The position numbers and the translations under genes are program-made. The notes under the pieces were generated by a model, which saw only the letters and a program-made list of their open reading frames with translations, did not search any database and was not told the DNA's origin. Of a stretch of DNA of 11,904 bases, positions 7,963-11,904 are shown piece after piece. Positions within the stretch are counted from its first letter, which is position 1, and every line of letters starts with the position of its first letter. The stretch is taken from assembly GCA_958430865.1 (NCBI GenBank), contig CAUDNR010003112.1, forward strand, positions 77,508-89,411. Reading direction: 5' to 3'. This DNA comes from Entrophospora sp. SA101. Lineage: Eukaryota > Glomeromycota > Glomeromycetes > Entrophosporales > Entrophosporaceae.

Positions 7963-9460
7963 GTGCTGCTGATGATGTTAATGGTGGTGGTGCTGATGAT
8001 GATGTTGATGGTGGTGAAACATTTGGTGAAGCTGTTGGTGATGTTTTACTGCTAGGAGATAGACCAGGAAATGATTTTACCCATTTGTAATCAACTATAT
8101 TAAGTATTTGAATTGAATTACTTGCTTTAAGAGGTGGCCCAGCATTATTTGTTATATTACCTAAGGTACATAAATGATTTAAGATACATACATATGCACA
8201 TACATTTATTATCATTGTTATTTTTATTAATTAATTTATTTATTTACCAAATGTTATCACCATATAATCTCCAATTAAGTCAGCTTGATGGTTTGTGAGT
8301 GGGTTGATAGGAACCTCTGGTGTTGTTACTGGAGGTGTGATCCATTTAAAAGGTTTTATAGTTGTGTCTAATACAGCTAATACAGGAGTAGGTGTTAATT
8401 CTAATGCAGGTGTAGTTCCCCCATAAACTATTATTTGACCATTAGCAGCTAAGAAATATATACAATGAAAAATTTTTTTAAGTGATGATAAGATACAAAA
8501 AAATAATAATTATTATTATTTACCATATATAGCTGTATGTCCAGTACGTGAATCAATATCTAGACCACCAACTGTAGTCTGATAAATACAAAAAAATGAT
8601 TAATATATTTTCCAATTAAAATAAATTTCTCCTGTTAAATTAATAATTACCATTAAATCCCAAGTGTCAGTTTTAGTATCATATAATGTAAGCTTTTTTT
8701 AAATAAATTAATAACTACACATTTTTTATTAATCATTATAGTTATTATTTATTATTACCTTATTCATTGGAACACCAATTAAATACTTAGTAGTAATATT
8801 GTAATCTCTTCCACCAATAAAAACAATCACTCCATTAGTAATTAATACAGTAGCATGGTCAATTCTAGGAGGTGGCATATTTGGACCAGTTTTTCCAATT
8901 TGACTCCAGGATAGATTATTTCCATCCAGAATAAAAAATTCTTTATAATAAACATCAGTAGCAGATTCCAAATTTGTTCCACCATGAATATATAATTTGC
9001 CAGTCAATGGATCACTAATACTTGCAAATTCTTTACGTGTTTTAGGTGCCATTCCTTGAAAAGCAGGTGGGTTTGCTAACCATTGGTTGCCTTTAAAATC
9101 ATAGGTGTAAACCATATTTTTCAAATTATAATCACCAGTTACAGTATCAAACATAGCACCACCAAATAAAAATATTGTATCATTATTTGTGTTGGAACTA
9201 GCTTTAGCCCATGATATTAATACTGGCAATGGTGAAGCCTCAGTTAAATCCTTCCATGGTGGAGTTGTTGCATCAAATGCTTGTGACAAATCAAGAGAAA
9301 AAAATTCTCTTGATGGCAGATCATTAGTGTAACCACCCATAACATATAAATTATTATTGACAATAACAGTAGCATGTACAAATCTTGGGTCAGTTGGTGC
9401 TGAATTCACCACTAAAAACAAGCATTTGAACAATATTAAAAATATTAAAAAGATATTCAT
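7139..9460 (-). CDS. kelch-repeat type I membrane protein, five exons
   Basis: Exons (minus strand) are 9460-8759, 8692-8651, 8578-8524, 8448-8248 and 8160-7139. The introns of 66, 72, 75 and 87 nt all have GTAA donors and AG acceptors, and the join gives 673 codons plus TAA. Residues 1-21 form a signal peptide (MNIFLIFLILFKCLFLVVNS). Six kelch blades follow, with Gly-Gly pairs at 42-43, 100-101, 160-161, 216-217 and 276-277, a degenerate FG at 333-334, and blade-end Trp at 69, 127, 185, 245, 302 and 360. Residues 365-415 are a Ser/Pro/Thr stalk with ten consecutive Ser, 416-443 a membrane span ending in YCRNRQKK, and 444-673 a Gln/Asn/Ser-rich tail. This predicts an extracellular six-bladed propeller on a single-span anchor with a disordered cytoplasmic side. 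Its ligand is unknown, and the active-site residues of galactose oxidase are not evident. The first ATG is chosen because the signal peptide follows it at once and a TATA element lies upstream. The true C-terminus may lie at 6916. Confidence 0.85.
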
Positions 9461-9836
9461 TATGTTTAAATAGATTGATTCAACTATAAAAAGTTAGAAA
9501 AAGAGAAGTCCACATTTTTATTGACTTTTATATATATTCAAAATAAAAATAGTAGTAAACAAACGAATTCATTAATTTGACTAAATTTGGATTTTATCAA
9601 ATCACATTTCAAGTGTAGAACTGGAATTTTCCTTTCTTCCTCAGCTACATTCTCAAAAAGCATTCTTTTTTTTATAATGGATTTATTTATTTGGTAATTC
9701 AACCTAAAATCTTGAAAAAAAAATTTTATATATTTTTTACCATAATAAATTATAAAAGAACTATATAGCAATTTTGTACGTCCTTGTGTGTCCATCTGTA
9801 TAAATTTATTAGTCGCGGGCATTGCATAACTACAGG
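9461..9836. other. upstream region of the kelch gene
   Basis: This 376-bp promoter-side sequence lies between the kelch start codon and element copy 2. Besides the TATA element it shows AT-rich sequence with no gene. It recurs unchanged by eye at 10152-10527 as part of the 691-bp duplication. Confidence 0.7.
9525..9536 (-). promoter_or_regulatory. TATA element of the kelch gene
   Basis: TATATATAAAAG on the minus strand lies about 65-75 nt before the ATG at 9460, followed by a pyrimidine-rich run (CTTCTCTTTTTCTAAC) that could hold the start of transcription. Confidence 0.5.
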
Positions 9837-10065
9837 CGGACCCGGACACTTTACCGACACCCACTTTACCGACAGGGCACTTTACCGACAAGCATTGTGT
9901 TAGCAATTTGCCAAGGACTGTGTGAAGACCTGGATAACTAGCTAAAAGTTGGTTTTTTACAGACAAGTTAAATCAACCGTTAATTAACTAATAACACAAC
10001 TTATTATCCTTACTTTGCATCAAAAACCAGTTCATAAAAATACAATATAGATACATGTGTAATAT
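9837..10065 (+). mobile_element. element copy 2, truncated by the duplication
   Basis: It starts with CGGACCCGGACAC and carries the three left-end CACTTTACCGACA motifs (about 9847-9890), then ends abruptly at the duplication junction in GTAATAT. It lacks the right inverted-repeat arm and all later element sequence, so it arose by duplication of copy 3's left end rather than by its own insertion. Confidence 0.85.
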
Positions 10066-10151
10066 TGTACAAATCTTGGGTCAGTTGGTGCTGAATTCAC
10101 CACTAAAAACAAGCATTTGAACAATATTAAAAATATTAAAAAGATATTCAT
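10032..10151 (-). pseudogene. truncated kelch 5' fragment fused to element sequence (39 codons)
   Basis: The duplicated start codon at 10151 is followed by the first 28 kelch codons, including the whole signal peptide and APTDPRFV. The frame then crosses the junction into element DNA and reads QYYTCIYIVFL before a TGA at 10032-10034. A copy of the TATA element stands upstream. If transcribed, it would encode a short secreted peptide or act as an upstream reading frame for a longer transcript. Most likely it is a duplication by-product without function. Confidence 0.6.
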
Positions 10152-10756
10152 TATGTTTAAATAGATTGATTCAACTATAAAAAGTTAGAAAAAGAGAAGT
10201 CCACATTTTTATTGACTTTTATATATATTCAAAATAAAAATAGTAGTAAACAAACGAATTCATTAATTTGACTAAATTTGGATTTTATCAAATCACATTT
10301 CAAGTGTAGAACTGGAATTTTCCTTTCTTCCTCAGCTACATTCTCAAAAAGCATTCTTTTTTTTATAATGGATTTATTTATTTGGTAATTCAACCTAAAA
10401 TCTTGAAAAAAAAATTTTATATATTTTTTACCATAATAAATTATAAAAGAACTATATAGCAATTTTGTACGTCCTTGTGTGTCCATCTGTATAAATTTAT
10501 TAGTCGCGGGCATTGCATAACTACAGGCGGACCCGGACACTTTACCGACACCCACTTTACCGACAGGGCACTTTACCGACAAGCATTGTGTTAGCAATTT
10601 GCCAAGGACTGTGTGAAGACCTGGATAACTAGCTAAAAGTTGGTTTTTTACAGACAAGTTAAATCAACCGTTAATTAACTAATAACACAACTTATTATCC
10701 TTACTTTGCATCAAAAACCAGTTCATAAAAAAACAATATAAATACATGTGTAATAT
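10066..10756. repeat. 691-bp tandem duplication, unit 2
   Basis: Second unit, continuous with the full-length element copy 3 on its right. The junction at 10065/10066 joins element sequence (GTAATAT) to kelch exon 1 (TGTACAAATC) with only one or two bases of shared sequence. At the two sites where the units differ, copy 1 of the element agrees with this unit, so unit 1 carries the changes. Confidence 0.9.
10216..10227 (-). promoter_or_regulatory. duplicated TATA element
   Basis: Copy of TATATATAAAAG 691 bp upstream of the original, with identical surroundings. It gives the locus two candidate promoters in tandem. Confidence 0.45.
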
Positions 10757-11666
10757 TTTTTTTTGTCTGACGAAATTGATAAAAATTGCATATTCATGTT
10801 ATTTTTGATTGTTTTTATTAAATTTATTTATCAATCATTTACAAAAAAAAAAATTTAAAATGAAATATTATGGGAAATTCCCCGAAGAAACTCTATAGTT
10901 GATCTAATGTTACGGTCATTTAATACTGTTTGAATCCGTATTTCGCGATTACGATCTTGTGGTTTCTGTGGAGGTTGTGGTGTTCCTCGCAAGACCATTT
11001 CTATGTCAAGTTCGATTTTACTTTGATTGTTGGTAAAGTGTCTTGTCGGTAAAGTGGGTGTCCCAGACCCATTGGAATCATATCCAATCAACTCAGATAA
11101 CTATTTTTCAGGTATCCCTGCTTTTTTTCTTTATATAATGAGTGTGTCTAATCAAAAATTTTTGGAACAGTAATAAAAATTTATTATAAAAAAAAATTAA
11201 TAACAATTACATCATAATAACACTGTTTCTACCATTCCACTTTTCCTTCACTTTACTTGGTCACGGTTCTATTAAAAAAATAAGCAATCAGTCACGATAT
11301 TAATGAAACGTATACATTCGTGAAAATTTATCTATTGTCTTTTAAAGATGATTTCTCAATAACAAATGCTGTTTTCTCGGTGCCAAAATGGAGAGAAGAT
11401 CTTGGGATATATATCTATGTTTTTTGTGAGGGTTTTAACCCATCAAAACAAAGTAAAAGTGTGACGTTATTAGTGCAAGGTAGCTTTTTGTTAACGTCGA
11501 TTACGGCTTAACTTTTGGGCTATAATAACTTGGAGCTTGTTAATTAATTGGTTTATTAATTTGCTTTGATTCTCGCCTAATACCTCTTTCCTTTATTCAG
11601 AATGCTTTGGCACACTCTATGGTACAGGATAACTGTTGATAAATAGAGATGGCTCTTTTACAAAGC
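10528..11666 (+). mobile_element. repeat element copy 3 (long copy)
   Basis: The left end CGGACCCGGACAC at 10528 carries three CACTTTACCGACA motifs. The 36-bp inverted arms are at 10547-10582 and 11027-11062. From about 10659 to 11666 it is identical by eye to copy 1, in the same orientation. The first 130 bp differ from copy 1 at about ten sites. After 11666 the similarity to copy 1 weakens but does not vanish. It sits about 1.07 kb upstream of the kelch start codon (376 bp before the duplication). Confidence 0.75.
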
Positions 11667-11904
11667 TAAAGACCTCTATAAAAATTTACTGATGACCGAC
11701 TTATTTCAGTCGTTTATTTACAAAACAACTTAACAGCTTGTTTAACACACGCACACACACAAGAAGAAGGAACCTACATGGAAAAGAAGATCAAATTAAA
11801 AGATCAAGGGTTTACTTTCTAACTCTGCCAAATTTCTCATCTTTACTGATTAGGACATTATATGGCTTTTTTCAAGATCGGTTCCCTAAATCTTATGGTC
11901 TTGA
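11667..11904. other. diverged element tail and right edge of the window
   Basis: 11667-11745 is gapped similarity to the sequence after copy 1, including GACCGACTTATTTCAGTCGTTTA and CTTAACAGCTTGTTTA. A short CA-rich run (about 11747-11760) follows. The rest has no open frame of note; it may still belong to the repeat, whose right end could lie outside the window. Confidence 0.4.

Larger units (their letters stand above)
9375..10065. repeat. 691-bp tandem duplication, unit 1
   Basis: It runs from codon 28 of the kelch gene through its signal peptide, start codon, promoter and upstream region into the first 229 bp of the element. The following 691 bp repeat it at constant offset. Only two substitutions were seen, near 10040-10050. 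Confidence 0.9.

Noticed and set aside
7139..9460. Galactose oxidase enzyme
   Set aside because: Kelch proteins of this type are often labelled so, but the copper ligands and Tyr-Cys cofactor context are not evident; only the propeller is supported.
1..11904. CRISPR array, bacterial operon or phage content
   Set aside because: The spliced gene, GPI signal and eukaryotic transposons rule out a prokaryotic context, and no regularly spaced identical repeats with unique spacers exist.

Overview
The window looks like nuclear DNA of a very AT-rich, repeat-laden fungus, most plausibly an arbuscular mycorrhizal fungus (Glomeromycotina, Rhizophagus-like). The grounds are a GPI-anchored Kre9/KNH-type wall protein tail, a spliced kelch-repeat membrane protein with short introns (66-87 nt, GTAA donors), Asn/Gln/Ser homopolymer tracts, a decayed pogo-type transposase and repeated short elements. 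The taxon is inference; the eukaryotic, fungal character is well supported.

Layout. 1-384 (+) is the 3' end of a Ser/Thr-rich GPI-anchored protein gene. 385-1094 is AT-rich and low-complexity sequence with one possible orphan exon (708-761). 1095-2232 is copy 1 of a mobile element with clustered CACTTTACCGACA motifs. 2706-4020 (-) is a broken pogo/Tigger-like transposase, itself interrupted by a small hairpin-rich insertion (3214-3322). 4021-6900 is mostly non-coding, with a degraded coding remnant (about 5550-5950), a 44-bp tandem pair and a TATTAC microsatellite. 7139-9460 (-) is the one intact multi-exon gene: five exons, 673 residues, signal peptide, six-bladed kelch propeller, Ser/Pro stalk, one membrane span and a Gln/Asn-rich cytoplasmic tail. 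A displaced reading frame at 6916-7143 looks like its original C-terminus.

Upstream of the kelch gene, a second copy of the element (10528-11666 and beyond) was inserted. A 691-bp segment running from kelch exon 1 through the promoter into the element was then duplicated in tandem (9375-10065 and 10066-10756). This left a duplicate promoter, a signal-peptide start and a truncated third element copy.

The genes do not form a pathway: two cell-surface proteins sit among transposon debris. The strongest leads are the recent 691-bp duplication, the roughly 1-kb tract of identity between element copies 9.4 kb apart with diverged flanks on both sides, and the apparent +1 frameshift at the kelch C-terminus. 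I found no evidence for a wholly new biological system. The element family with motif arrays is the closest candidate for something not named here.
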